This document shows, one piece after another, positions 26,831 to 45,033 of a stretch of DNA of 64,000 nt. The DNA is from Onchocerca volvulus (lineage: Eukaryota > Nematoda > Chromadorea > Rhabditida > Onchocercidae). The stretch is from the NCBI GenBank assembly GCA_000499405.2, contig HG738140.1:7343560-7407559 (forward strand), in the 5' to 3' direction. Each line of letters begins with the position of its first letter. Positions within the stretch are counted from its first letter, which is position 1. The notes below the pieces were generated by a model. That model was given only the letters and a program-made list of their open reading frames with translations, had not been told where the DNA came from and did no database searches. A program made the translations under genes and the position numbers.

Positions 26831-29800
26831 TCATACGGGGGTTCCGATATCTTGCTTCAACTTTTTTGCTTTCTTTGAAGCCAAAGAAATAGCTTCTACT
26901 TTTTTTGATGGCAGTTGTCCTGTTTGAGATAGATTTCCTCCCATCATTTCCTGAAGAATTTCAGTTTCGAAAGTTAAAAAAAAATGAAAGAGATTTTCCA
27001 ACCAATTTTGAAAAATTTTACAAAGAAGTAGAGGCAAAAATAATTTTGAAAAACTAGAAGAGAAAATTTGTTCAATTATATTACGCCATAAAATGATAAA
27101 TGATACTAATAGCAACTAGCATAAAAAAAGATTCATTCTTATCAGTATAATAATTACTAAGTACTTTTTTTTTTTTAATTTGTTGATGATTGGCAATGTA
27201 ATCAATAATTGACCTGTTTCATTTGTTTCTCCCTAATTTTCATGTAATTTCGAGCAATAACAAATGAAATACTGCAAATCATAACAGTCATACCCACCGC
27301 AATCATAGCAAAAAAAATTGAGTAACGATTTTTTTCGAATTCAGCCGATAGTAATATATTTGACGGTCTCTAAAAACATGCTGAGAGTTAAGAAAAAATA
27401 AAATTTGAAAATTTTATAAATTCTAGAAGGAGAAATAAAATAAACGAACGAATGAGTTTTTGAAAACAGAACGAAGAATGATGAAAAAATCAGAATTTCT
27501 GTATATCAGATTACAATTTTAAAACAAGAACTTTAACATAGTTGGTTGTCGTAATGAAGTTATTTTTAAAAGACCGGAACTAAATTCCGTTGTATTAAAT
27601 ATCACTGTTTAGCAGGTTTAACATTTTTCAATTGCTGCATAATATAGCGTTAGACTAACCTCGTGAACAAAATAATAAAAAATAATCTCTCAAGCAAACA
27701 ATTTGTGAAGCTCATCTAAAAACTTTTGAAAAAATCATTAAATTACATCAATTAAGAAAAGAATTGAATCATTAATAACATACTGAATCATAATAATTAG
27801 ATGGCCCCCATTCGTACTTGCTAAAAGCTTTTACAGCAATTGAATCTATAAGTTTTGCATTATAATTCGGTTTCATATCCGCAGTTGCCAGAATTTTAGA
27901 ACGATCTGCAAAACTCAAGCATGCCATCTGCAATGACAAAAATAATATAATTGGAAAACGCAGAAATAAAAAAAAAAGGTTGACTTGAAAGCTCTCTGAT
28001 GCCTTGATAATCATTTCCAATACATTCAGAAAAGCAGCGTGCCACATGATATTTCTTGTGCATCTAAAATAAAATTCTAAATTCTTCACGCCGAAATAGC
28101 CATCATCAAAGTAATTCTAAACAAAAAATGTTATGAAATATTTAAATAGAAAGAAATAACAAAGTGCATTTTTCAACATAAACAAATAGTCTAATCTTCT
28201 ATTTTTTCATCGACAATCCAGCTGCCGATTTTCTTATCTACTCACCTGGAAAAGACTAAGCAGGTAGATGTTTAGAATAAAGGAAAATATTCAAGTTTTA
28301 ATGCTCAAATGCTTGGAATTTCAAAAAATTATAAACATTCAAGATACATGTGACTGATCCATAACCAGCTGTTGGATCAAAAATCTTTCTTCCAAACATT
28401 ACAAGTAGGATATTTACTATTTGTGTAAGCCAATTTCAAAACTATAAAGATGCAAAGCAGAAGAAACAAAAAAAATTAGTCTTTGAAACAGACTTACATA
28501 CTAGTTTTGTTAAAAAGTAAACATCCTTAATTTTGGTTCTGATTTCAGCTAAATTTCACATTATTATTAAATCGAGTAAATGACACTTCTTCAATGTCTA
28601 CAGTTATAAATAGTGAAGATTTCGTTAAAAAAATTAGAAAGGGGAAAAGAATACTAAATCTTACGAACATTGAAATCAAAAAGGCGACCAGGTTATAATG
28701 AAAGTTGTTCCAGCAATGTTAACTCCTACGGAATATAATGCGTCAGTATTTCATTTTTCACTTTACAAACGTTCATCTTAAAGAGACAATTAAATCGGAT
28801 CAAAATAAATAAAAATTTTTTTTTATGTCGAAAAATAAAACGAACTTGATCGTACGCATAGCACCATGGTCCCACAGGAGGTGTATTAGATTCGATTATA
28901 GCCAATCGTACAGCTAAATGGCGATGATTATTATCATTTATCAGCGTTAAATCGAAATTTCGACAATTGTTGTGATCCATGGACTCATCTGGATATGTCC
29001 TGAAATTGATAAAACCAAAAAAATCCTGAAAAATAAGTAGGATCTCAAAATGTAAAGTATTTGAAGATAACATTAGAACGAATAGAGTGAAAAGAGTTTA
29101 GCTCTCGTATGGATTTGTTGTTTCATACTCCGGCTCATCTGATCCATATAAGTGATATTTTATTTAAAATCAAATAATGACAAGTCTTAGTCAAAATGGA
29201 TACAATCGGATTAGCATAAATTTACAAAATTTTTAAAAGGAACTATTTCAGCGAAGATGTAAGTATTGTTTAAATCAAATGTTATAACTGCTTAAGACCT
29301 TTTCATATCGCATCAAAAGCTATCAGGAATGTAACAGGTAAAAGGTTAATTATTTATTTATTGTTGAACTTTCCAAATATTCTTACCAATAATCCTCGAT
29401 GCTATTATTTACTGCCCAATGAGTCATACTACTGACCACATGTTCCCAAATTTCACATCGACCAAATAATGATGATGTCGATTTCGTTACTGATTTTGGA
29501 GTGGAGGTTATCAGAAACGATCCATTAATATAGGTTGATTGATTGCCATAATATAAATAATTTTTTAAGTGAGCAGCAGGAATACATTCTACGTCTAAAA
29601 CGAAGTCAAACATCCCAGAAATAAGATACTGTAGTTTTAACAAAAGTTGCACTCGGTAAATGAAATGATAATTGAAAATGATAATTGAATGAGTATGAAT
29701 GTATAGAATTAAGTTCGATTAAAACTTACAAAACATATCATCGAATTGAAAATATGGAGATGATCTCGATCTTATAAAAAGTATAGGAAGTACTATCCAA

Positions 29801-29877
29801 TCACACAACTTAATCATAACAAACAGATTTTTAATGTGTTCGTAATTTTGACTTTTTCGAAAAATTGAATTCCACAT
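26831..29877 (-). CDS. Kringle-domain type I membrane protein
   Basis: Exon 1 (29,877-29,730) gives a hydrophobic leader (VMIKLCDWIVLPILF; the second ATG at 29,817 may be the true start). It joins in phase to the exon at 29,611-29,392 and then to one from 29,006. Together these show a kringle pattern: VEC, then YYGNQSTYINGS, CEIWEHVVSSMTH, DHNNCRNFD and GPWCYAYD. The insert between CRNFD and GPWCY is about 25 residues, longer than usual. The end of the kringle, between about 28,850 and 28,120, is not resolved. Later exons join in phase: about 28,120-27,990, 27,928-27,783, 27,370-27,213 and 26,949-26,831. They carry a Cys-containing ectodomain, one membrane span (YSIFFAMIAVGMTVMICSISF) and a Lys-rich cytoplasmic tail ending KQDIGTPV. 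There is no kinase domain, so it is not the ROR receptor CAM-1. Function is unknown. Kringles usually bind proteins or Lys-containing ligands. Confidence 0.65.
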
Positions 29878-30462
29878 TTCATAAATGTCAGGAATTAAAT
29901 TTGCATATTTTTAAAATATTTTCATATATAATGATTCACGAAATTATTTTTGCAATAATTTGAAATATGCATTTTTCTTCTTTTTGCACTACACATCTTC
30001 TTTTGATTTTTATATATTCGAGAACTCATCAGATAACTGAAGGTATTAAATCAATTTTCCATCAATAATATAGTTAATGTTTATGCAGCTATTTTCATAT
30101 TTTTATTATAAATTAAAATATGAATGTTAATTAATTCTATACTACTAATTCTGTTTTAACAATTTATCAATAAAAGTGATCATAACATATTTTACCAAAT
30201 TAAGTAATTCTGAAAAATTAATCAATTTAACATTGTATCTAAGAACAGCCATAAACTTGTCTTTCAAAAATACACAACAGTAGTCTTCCTAAAGTTAACA
30301 TATAGATGGCACTAATCGATCTTTATTAGAATACTCTCTTTGTTTAATTAAATTCTCTGTTTAATTAAAGTTTTTGAAGGTATTGGTAGGGATAACTTGG
30401 CACCTGTTCAAATTAACATTAATTAACCCATCAAAGTAATAATTTAATTAATAAAATGTTCA

Positions 30463-31182
30463 ATGATTGTTAATGATGCGCCACTTTCAAGTTCGGAAAT
30501 TTCCATTAGGCGATTTAAGATTGATATCACACCATTAGACAAAATGGAGAGTTCGGAATATCTTCAGGTTTTTTCCAGGTGCACTTCCAAAAATATCTTC
30601 AACCCTTATCACAACTGCTATATTCACAAACTTTGCACCGAGAATTGCTGCAACTGATTCTTTACAAGGCATTTTAGCCGATTCTAGGATTCGATATTAT
30701 CCGCCTCCCAGTCAAGAAGGAATAAATGAAAATACAAAGGGTGTTTTTACAATTAATACTAAAGATGGTGAGTTAGAAGAATTTTCCAAAAAGTTTGATT
30801 TTATTTAAGAAATTTTAGTAGCTTGGAAACCTAAAATAATTGTTTAACTCGAAAGTGACAAATTGATAAAAGATAAGAATTATGTGATGATGGCAGGCCA
30901 AAATAGTCTTTAGCTAGAAATTGAGAAAGATTGGAAGAAATATGATAAATTGAAAAAAAGAAAAAAAAACGGAAGACTGATTCAAAAGGATTAAAGGTTA
31001 ACAAAAAATCAACTCTTAACAAATTATCTACTATGAAGAATTTAATTGCAGATAAAATTATAATGTTTTCTATCATTGGAGTAATGTTTCTCACTGCAGC
31101 ATTGAATCTAGGTTTATTTTTGGCTGCATTCTTCTATCTGTTGTTCCCAGAAGATACAGAAGAGAAAGATGAAAAGAAATGA
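30463..31182 (+). CDS. Small single-pass membrane protein, unrecognised
   Basis: Exon 2 (30,579-30,767) and exon 3 (31,052-31,182) are firmly joined by phase and a GTGAGT donor. They encode a soluble part (ATDSLQGILADSRIRYYPPP) and then a strong membrane span (FSIIGVMFLTAALNLGLFLA) with a short acidic-basic tail, FPEDTEEKDEKK. The first exon is less sure. ATG at 30,463 with a donor at 30,491 (A|GTTCGG) fits the phase and gives 115 residues. The same ATG frame runs on to 30,657 without splicing, ending in a Cys-rich stretch that I regard as spurious. The gene is divergent from the kringle-protein gene, about 590 bp away, so the two may share a promoter. No family was recognised. Confidence 0.5.
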
Positions 31183-32456
31183 AATTTTTAATCTCTATCA
31201 AAATTTGTACCTAAATTATGTTATTTATTAATAAACTGTTCATTATTAATAAATATTTTGCTGATAATCAATGAAAATTATTTCTTGTCAAATAAGAAAT
31301 AATGCAGCAATATTATCAATCATTTTCATATAGTCCTCATTCTTGCATAATCGGAAAAGCGAATTGTAAAAGAGAAATAGCAATTTCTTATTTAGAAAAA
31401 GATAAACAAATGAGAGAAAAGCTAACAAATCTTATGGAAAAAATTGTCCAAAATCAATGATGAAATTTTACGGATCCGTTCTTATAAATTAACGGAGATG
31501 ATATGATCAAAGATAAATAAATGATATAGCATATCACAATCAGCATGGATGGCTATTTTCTCAAAGTTTCTAACTGATACTGCTGAAGTAATCTGAAATG
31601 CATCTTGTCGAGTGACTTCGGCTTTGAATAGTAACATTGGAGGAAGAAATATTTGCGATATTTTCCTCCTTCGTAGATTTAAAAAACAATTAAAAATCAT
31701 TAGGTTATGAAATTAATCTGATACGGAATTTCAAAAAATATTTATCATCATTTTCAAAATATACAATTTGAACATCTTGTCGCGATGTTGCTTAGATAAC
31801 ATTGAAGAAAAAAAGAATATATTCGTTAAGAATTTCAAGCAAATCGAAAATATTTCATAATATATTCGTTAATAAAAAACTAAAACTATCAAAATCGAAA
31901 CTATTCACTAACAATTTGTTGTAATTTATTGTTGGAAAAGAGTTGTGGAAAATAAAATTGCATGGAAATGGAAATGAAAAATGAAGAAATAATAACGAAG
32001 GAATATCGTTATTTAATTACTAAGCTATCACCAATATTTACTGTTGCTATTACTACTAATTACTAAACTCATTTTATTGTCCCATTAATACAACAATTTA
32101 AAATCAATGCACTCAAAAAAATGCAGAAATTCCCAACTTTCTACTAAGACTAAAATTTGCATAATATTCCTCGTGCAGTTACCAAATACCACATATTATG
32201 TATGCTAAGCGCATTTGTAAAGCTTGTCTGCTGTTCAGGAGATAGGTGATTTAGTATTGATTAGCTGTGGGAATGGTGTTACACATTTTAGACAAATTTA
32301 CAACATACATTGACAATGAGATCATTCCAATGATCATATTCGTTACGTTCATTTATAACAGTTTAGACATACAACGTTTCAAATTGATCATTGAATTGAA
32401 TTATTGAATAATTCAACTAGTAAAAAAGTCGTTGATCAGATATTCAGGAGAACATA
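31183..32456. other. Intergenic, one doubtful minus-strand ORF
   Basis: A minus-strand frame at 31,482-31,700 (72 residues, including FKAEVTRQDAFQITSAVSV) has somewhat protein-like composition, but no partner exon or domain was found. The rest is AT-rich and holds nothing recognisable. The promoter of the tyrosine phosphatase gene should lie in the right-hand part. Confidence 0.4.
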
Positions 32457-37831
<5,375 letters not shown>

Positions 37832-38168
37832 ATATTTGCGATGTCAGTAAGCTGATCTATCATCAGACATATGGAAAGGCAAAAAAAAAAAATTAAATAT
37901 GTAACAGAATCATATAAAGGTATATTTTCCAGATATTTGGAAGGGGAATATAATAACTTGAATTCTGTAGTCTTTATTTTTTGATTTCTTTGTTAAAATC
38001 AGCTAGGATATTCTGTGGAATTCGGTTAAATATTAAAATACTGAAGAAAATTATTAGTTTTTTAATGTTGAAGTTCATACTCGTTTTCTTGTGCGATTTT
38101 TTGATTTTATCATGTTTATATTCCATATTTTTATATAATTCTGTTGCTTCCAATAATTTTGTTGATAG

Positions 38169-38390
38169 GAAATGATTCATGAATACGACTCATGTACATA
38201 TCTGTTGAATCCGTGCATTATTAAAGATTTTGAGCCGGGCATTTTTACTTCAACATCTATTGAGATAAAAATATACTGTGATTGGACAGTATACATCACT
38301 AAATTTCCAGATCTTCTAAGCCTTTTTATCTACATTTTTTTTGAAGTCCTATCCTGTTTCCAAGACCGCTTGAGTTCCCGCTCTAACTGA
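38169..38390 (+). CDS. Possible alternative last exon of ptp-2
   Basis: A frame preceded by GTTGATAG| opens in phase 0 as EMIHEYDSCTYLLNP and runs 73 residues to a stop. A donor-like GAG|GTAGGA at 37,784 inside the annotated last ptp-2 exon is also phase 0. Splicing there would replace the short KDTKAAIIDENLA end by this one. The Tyr-containing start could be a phosphorylation site, but the distal part (LLSLFIYIFFEVL) is hydrophobic and may be chance sequence. Confidence 0.3.
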   Translation, partial: EMIHEYDSCTYLLNPCIIKDFEPGIFTSTSIEIKIYCDWTVYITKFPDLLSLFIYIFFEVLSCFQDRLSSRSN

Positions 38391-40097
38391 TAAATATTTT
38401 GATCTGAAAGTATTGCTGTGCTTTTTCGATCAGTCAAAATAGTTAGTTACCTTACAAATTACTCTCCTTCCATCCTGGGACAGTAATATCACTTATCATT
38501 ACTTGGTCTTTCTTATTATTCACCGGCAACACTTGTTTTAGATATTTGAGGATTTTATATGTATTGTTACATTACTACATTTGAGTTTTGGAATATAACA
38601 ATAATTTTCCATTGAATCAATTGCTCAGAAAAAACCGAAAATATAATAATTTTTCCTCTTGATTACAGAACGATGCAATAAAAAAGTATAAATAGTAATA
38701 GTGTGTATGGCTAATAGCAACAAAACATAGTAATAGTGTGTATAGCTAATAGCAACAAAACTTTTAAATGAATCATAGTTTATGCGAAATGAAAGAGCAA
38801 AAAATATATGCGAATAAATCAAATAGTTGCGTGCCAGTATAGTTACACAGCTTGCATGAATCAGTGGTTAGAAATTTTGTTTCTTATTGTAGGGGAAATA
38901 TTTCACCTCCATCGCAAAATAGAATTATTTTAGATAGTATTTTTAGACCATCTTGGAGAAAATCAAGTTTCCGAGAATACCAGAACTAGAACTTTTAGTA
39001 AATTAGTTGACAGAGCCACTCCTCTCTACACTGAAGATAGACACGTTAACAATCAAATGACTCACGAATCCATATTTTAAGCTTTATCTAGAAATAATAA
39101 CAATATGCTGCAAAACATCACAAGATGCAAAAACAGACTCATGGTTAACTTGAGTGATGTTCATAATTGGTCTCAGTAAACCTTTCAAATTTGCTACAGT
39201 ATGCTTCAGCACTAATGTGATTACTCTAGGTTGACTTGAAGTCTAACACCTATAGATGATGAACAATATTATGTAAAAGTCTGCATCGATGAATGGAATT
39301 CATATCAAATTGCATTCAAATTCAGGGGAAATAATTGACTTGCAAACTGATAGAAATGCAGCGAAAACACAGATAAGTCGCAAAAGACTGCGAAATTAAG
39401 GGAAAAAACTGACGAACGGAAAACAATGCCTATTTCGCATGCGGTCGAAATCGAGTGTAACCGAAAGACGATGTTCTTGCAAATAGTATAGGGAGGTACA
39501 AAATATGACAAGCTCACATTTTCCACAGAAACAATGACAAAGGAATTGCACCCTTTTACCAGAGCATACAAATAAATTCCGAGATAAAATTAATTTATAA
39601 GTAGAGAACTATAGAATAACAACAAGTCAATAAGCACAATAAACTGTAAACAGGACTGCTTTAAAATAGAGAGAAATCCAGATTAAAACATTAGAGCAAG
39701 TTTAACATACTTTCTCGCATGCAGTGTATTCAGGAAAAAATTATTTTCATGAAGTAGCTCTTATTCTTTTTTTTTTCTTTTTCAAAATAATTTTTCTTCT
39801 GCTTTGTACAAATTAACCTTATCTTGAGCTAGGAATATTTCTGTGATAAATATATTGGAGAAATAAGCATAATTCTACATAGCCAACTAAAATGGCAAGG
39901 CAGAAAAAGCATGCTTCTTAAAAATGACACATAAATTACATTTACATCATACATCGGAATTGCATATAAAACATAAAACAGCTTGACTAAGCAGCAGACA
40001 GATTCTTCATTCATCTGAAGAACACTAGAGTTTTTTTAAAAGGAATAAATATTTTTTGAATTACGCGATTTATTCATCACGATTTCTACACCAAAAT
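38391..40097. other. Intergenic, no gene seen
   Basis: Between the convergent ptp-2 and four-span-protein genes. It contains a short tandem repeat at 38,692-38,761. A minus-strand frame at 39,305-39,571 has no recognisable content. Confidence 0.55.
38692..38761 (+). repeat. Two-copy tandem repeat, unit 35 bp
   Basis: ATAGTAATAGTGTGTAT-GGCTAATAGCAACAAAAC occurs twice head to tail, with one G/A difference and otherwise almost perfect identity, so it is a recent local duplication. Confidence 0.85.
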
Positions 40098-41855
40098 TTA
40101 GAGAGTCATGGAGATAGGTGTGTAGATAGATGCATGTTTGGAATGATTGCATTGCGGTGGAAACCAGTGTCTCAAACACCATTCGATTAAATAAGCCAAC
40201 AGCATGTAAGCGATTGTCAAGATGGCCAAGATAATGAGAAATTTGATTATGTATGCCGGAAAAAGAGTATTTCGTATAACCTGATCACATAGTGAAACCT
40301 AAATTAAAAGAAACGAATTTCAATTTAATAAAATGACAAATAGCAAATTAAGCTTTTTCCAATGACTTATTCTCTTATAGATATCTAGAATTTTCAAAAT
40401 CAAAACATATTCCACATTTTATTATTTAACGTTACAAAGGGAGTAAGCTTTCCTAAACTATTATAGGCACTTCAACGAATTTCGATAAAAAATATACTAA
40501 TGTAGTTCACCTCTTTGATAGGTACAAATGAGCAATGAAGTGCAGTACTCAATTGTTTCGAATATTGTGCAAACTGAATTTCATGGAGTACGATGGGTAG
40601 TTGTTCAGAGATGCTGTCCAGCAGAATCAGTCTAGCGAACAGAAAAAATGGCAAAGTACCAAAAGTCAAAAGATCGATTCCTCGTACCTGAAGTTGAAAA
40701 AATGATTATAGGCCAATAAAAGTTCAAAATATTATTCTATCAAAAAAGCAATTTTCTCGAATTATTCACCCATTACTGTCTCTGAAAAATAAAATTTACT
40801 GAAGCCTTATGTCGAAAGAGACTAAAAAAGCATTTTATAAAATTTTAGTCAGCAGAAAGATAGAATTACAAAAATAAAACTTACAACAATGTCATAAGCA
40901 ACCTTCCGCGATGAAGCATTCAGCATAAGGATGAAGCATGAAGTTGACAATGCAACACACATACTACCAACAATCATCCACATGTTCTTTTTGTACTGGA
41001 AAAAAAAAAGATAATCAGCAAGCAAACAGAAAAAGAGAGCTAGTAATTAAAACAATGAGTGAACTTCTTCGTCCCTAATTTAAAAATCTATAATGTCACG
41101 AAAAATTTGAATATTTTAATTTGCAACTTAAATCCTAAATTCAGTTTCCTGAGCATTCAAATTAAATTAAAATTTAGACAGCTTATTTTCATAGTCTATT
41201 CAATATAATAAATCATGGGTAGCAATTTTCTGGTAAATTGAATCAAAATGGATTTTGAATAGATTATAAACAAACAAAAATGGCTCACGTCGACAAGAGT
41301 TTCAACAAAGTGCCGGAGGTGGTAAGATTCAACGTCAGGTGTCACATCGGTCATATCAACACTGCACACCATAGCCGCAAAAGTATTTAGAAATGGTATC
41401 ATATAAATAATATGGACAACAGCAAATACGAACAATGCTACCAACTTCATATATTGAGCATATGCGGTCTGAAAATTATTGGATGTGCTGAATATAGAAG
41501 TGTAGAACATTGGAATAATTCGTTACAATATATTATCATCTTAATTTAATTCCCCTAAACGCTTCATCTCACATATCTTTTCAGGTAGTCTTATTTTCCA
41601 TCTAACTGTCTATCCTAATCTTAAATTTGGAAATTAATACACACTGATAATAAAATAACATGAAAAATATCAAGGATTTAGACTTACCTGACTTTGCAAA
41701 ACTAAGCGGAAAAGAGAATGCGTAAATTGCTCTTCATCTGTATAACACGAGGACATCGGATATTCGTTACCGGAACTTCCCGAATTCTTGTCATCATTTT
41801 TCAACGGATGAAATGATTTATAGGAATACGGTGAAAGAGCTGATATTGACGGCAT
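40098..41855 (-). CDS. Unrecognised four-span membrane protein
   Basis: Five exons (descending): 41,855-41,688, 41,468-41,289, 40,995-40,885, 40,687-40,511 and 40,298-40,098. All are in phase 0 and sum to exactly 279 codons (278 residues). The N-terminal exon is Ser/Tyr-rich and hydrophilic (ALSPYSYKSFHPLKNDDKNS). Four hydrophobic segments follow: LVALFVFAVVHIIYMIPFLN, MWMIVGSMCVALSTSCFILM, LLTFGTLPFFLFARLILL, and IIKFLIILAILTIAYMLLAY. The short C-terminus has LRHWFPPQCNHSKH. No signal peptide is seen. A loop of about 30 residues with acidic MTDVTPDVESYH separates spans 1 and 2. The pattern does not match tetraspanins (no CCG) or a complete seven-span receptor. The precise gene structure makes it a real gene; its role is unknown. 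Confidence 0.75.
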
Positions 41856-44340
41856 CGATCTCGTAATTTCACAAAAGAAAAGACGAAAAAATCGAGTCCT
41901 AAAGATAATAAATAATCGTAATTATTGGTATTACTAAATAGCGAAGTTTACAAAAAGAGCCATATGGAACGATAGTTAATCTCATATCTTGTTGTTGCAT
42001 ATATGCATGCATTATGCATTTCTCTCATACATGCTCACGTGCATCACAAGATAGGTGCAGTTGTATCTATTAAATAATTATATCATTAAAAGTAAGAAAA
42101 TAATTAACAATCAAAATTGAAACTAAAAATCGAATAATGTACATGCTAAACAAACAGCCTGACTAATTCGATTAATGAAATTAATTTCACGTGGAATTAC
42201 CATGCACGTGCATTTTTATGCAAAAATTCACGTCCGAAAAAGTGCTACTTCCAGACAGAGGAAAAATGGGACAAAGAAAACTTGAAATTAGTTAAATACA
42301 ACATCAAAATGTCCTTCAAAATGGACGTTCGACCCAAAATGATGGAGATAATGTGATTTAGAAAGAAGGAAAAAGAAGAGAGAGAGAGAAGAAATGCAAA
42401 TAACAAGGAACGGTGCAAGATAAAGCGTGCAACGCGCAGAAAGGAATGGAACGGAATAGTATGCAGGGAGTGGCTCGTTCATTTATCGATTTGTTGATAG
42501 CGAACTTGGATTGAAATGGGATGATTGGTAATTCCCTATGGGAATTATGTAGGGATAGAGGTTCGATTAATAGGTCATATTGAGGGAGATGAAAAATGGA
42601 CACATTTAGTGGCAAACAACGACGCATTTCCAGATAATGGAGAAGGAATAGAAAGAGGACGGAGACGAGATTAAACTTGCAAAGTTCACTTTGCTCGAAT
42701 CGGAATCATTGATTGTTAATTTCACTGTAAATACAACGAAAGGCATACACCTGTACAGAATATATACATGCAGTAGATCGATCGAGGATTCACGCATACC
42801 CGGATCTCGGATTTATAGCACTGAGCTTCTGCTCTCCTCGGTCTACTCTTTTGGCCAACGAATCTGAATTATGAGACATGGAAAGGACTGAGAATAAGTT
42901 CTTCACCGTACCATGTTCTTTCAGTAAGTTTCAATAAGTTTTTCACAGGATGGAATTTGTGATGATCATGATGTAAGAAGTAGATGATGAATGAGGCATT
43001 GATTGATTAGATAATCGAATCACTTCTCAATCGCATCAAACCATCGCAGTAAGATAACAGAATCATCATATCCTTTTTCTTTCAATCGCTGATCTTTTTA
43101 TATGTTCCGTGAAGCTGTTCTTTGTGGCATTTTTGAATTAAAGAATGTTTTTGCAAGAATAAAGAAGAAAATGTAAAGTAACGAGGAAAAGTCATGCCGA
43201 GAAACAGATATACGTGAATAAAGCAGATGTTTTCTGTTCGAACCAAAAAAAGAGATTATGAGAAAAATATGGAAGAAAAGCTAGAAAATCGTGATGCAAC
43301 TATCTCGAAAAGTGAAGAATTTGTAGCATAAATTTAAATGAAAATGAAGAGGAAAGAAGTGTTCTGCCTTTTGCAACATTTTTTATAAAATTTAGAGATA
43401 GAATAGGAATGAAGATGTTATCAGAATGTGAATAATAACATCAGCGAGAAAATATTATCTATCAACTATCACATCACGTGCGGCTGTCAAGTAATAACTA
43501 GAGCAAAAAGCATCATCAGCATCAGAGTTGTTGATGCCGATGAAATTCATATGATTCTGTTGCTTCTTGCTTCAAAAAACTATAAACAAAATGGATCGTA
43601 GAATGAGCGAGTTTTTTCGGGTTGCACTGAATAATCTTATTCGCAAATGATTCGATTCGATTCGATTTGATGCTATATTTTTATTGCGACCCAATAAATG
43701 AAGATTACATAGTGATGGAAAAATTGCACATCGATCTGTTCACTACTGAAAATCTGTTTATCTGTGAAGACATGAATAATCAAGATGAATTTTCCGAGGA
43801 TAACGACGTGATTGAATCCACTCTATTAAACTACCATGCTTCACCAACATCATCAAAAATAACAATTTAGCCAAAAAAAAAAACCAATAAATATCATGGA
43901 TGAAATAGGAATTGGGAAAAAATAAAACTCGTTTACGCAATCGATTATTCTCGAATTGCTTGTATTGGTAAGAAAATAAAACTGGATGTTATTGATGACA
44001 TTTTCTGCATTGTGCAACAACTGTTCAAATGAAAAGTATTTTACTCAACAGTATGATGAGATATAAGATTTAATATTCCAAAATTGTCGCTCACAGATAG
44101 TAATGTCTAAATTGTAATCTAAATTATAAAGTCCGCGATCAAAACTAATTATATCAAATTTTTATGAGATTAACTTCGAATAAGGATACTTTAAATTTGA
44201 ATAATCCAAAAAGTTGCAAGAAATAAAGTGCGAAGCTCCGAAATTGAAGAGCTATTGAGAGCTATCAGCAGTTATTGTCTCATCCATATAAATAATGCTA
44301 CCTGTTATTTCTCAATGAACTCCTCAAGTTCTCCAGCGAT
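41856..44340. other. Upstream region of the four-span protein gene
   Basis: About 2.5 kb without a clear gene. It is less AT-rich than average, with purine-rich blocks (AGAGAGAGAG near 42,380). It probably contains the promoter and 5' leader of the four-span gene. A plus-strand frame at about 43,715-43,870 (including ENLFICEDMNNQDEFSEDND) is acidic and ends with a stop, but has no partner exons and is left uncalled. Confidence 0.5.
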
Positions 44341-44400
44341 TTTTTTCAAATTTTGACATAACTTTGCATTTGAATAGGGCATGCTCTTATATAGGTGTAC
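44341..44400 (+). repeat. Helitron-flank repeat, plus-oriented copy
   Basis: The block TTTTGACATAACTTTGCATT-TGAATAGGGCATGC resembles, in inverted orientation, the block at 48,535-48,590. In the same orientation it resembles 24,955-24,990. It lies on the 3' side of the minus-strand Helitron gene, so the two copies bracket it as inverted repeats. Confidence 0.5.
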
Positions 44401-44447
44401 TTACTTTTTCTACGTGTCACGTGCGTGACAATTAAAAATAAGTGAGG

Positions 44448-44471
44448 AGGCGGAGTTTATTGACTCCGCCT
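44448..44471 (+). repeat. Perfect GC-rich hairpin, 9-bp stem
   Basis: AGGCGGAGT-TTATTG-ACTCCGCCT: a 9-bp perfect stem with a 6-base loop in otherwise AT-rich sequence, just after CACGTG-like motifs and between the plus-oriented flank repeat and the TAA microsatellite. It may be a structural end element of the mobile element or a terminator-like stem. Confidence 0.7.
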
Positions 44472-44604
44472 TCCTTTTTTCTCGCATTCTTCTTCCTCCC
44501 ATTTCTCTAATAATGATTAATAATTAAATAATAATAAACAATAATAAATAATGACAAATAACAACAAATAGTAATAAATAATGACAAATAATAGTAAATA
44601 TTAA

Positions 44605-44713
<109 letters not shown>

Positions 44714-45033
44714 TAATTAGTAAAAGTAATAATCAGTAATGATAATTAGTCATAATAATACTTAATGGTCATAATAATACTTAATGGCTAATAATAATAA
44801 TTAGTAATAATAATAAATAATAATAGTTAGTAGTAATAATAATAATTGATAATAATCCTATTTTTAGAGATTTCGCGGTAAATTCGTCCTCTTTTAGGGA
44901 TTTTATCGGGTAAATCCTTAAATATCTGTTATATGCCATTATGATAAGATAATCTGACACATTAATTGACTGCTGATCAATACAGTTTCGCACTTCAAAT
45001 CTTTAATTATCTGAAGGGCATACAATATTTTTG

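Noticed and set aside
30540..30657. Cys-rich C-terminal reading (ENCCN) of the ORF at 30,463
   Set aside because: The alternative frame over the same bases joins in phase to the membrane-span exon and is a better gene model.
39305..39571. Minus-strand 88-residue ORF
   Set aside because: Its Phe- and Ser-rich composition is typical of AT-rich antisense frames, with no splice partners.
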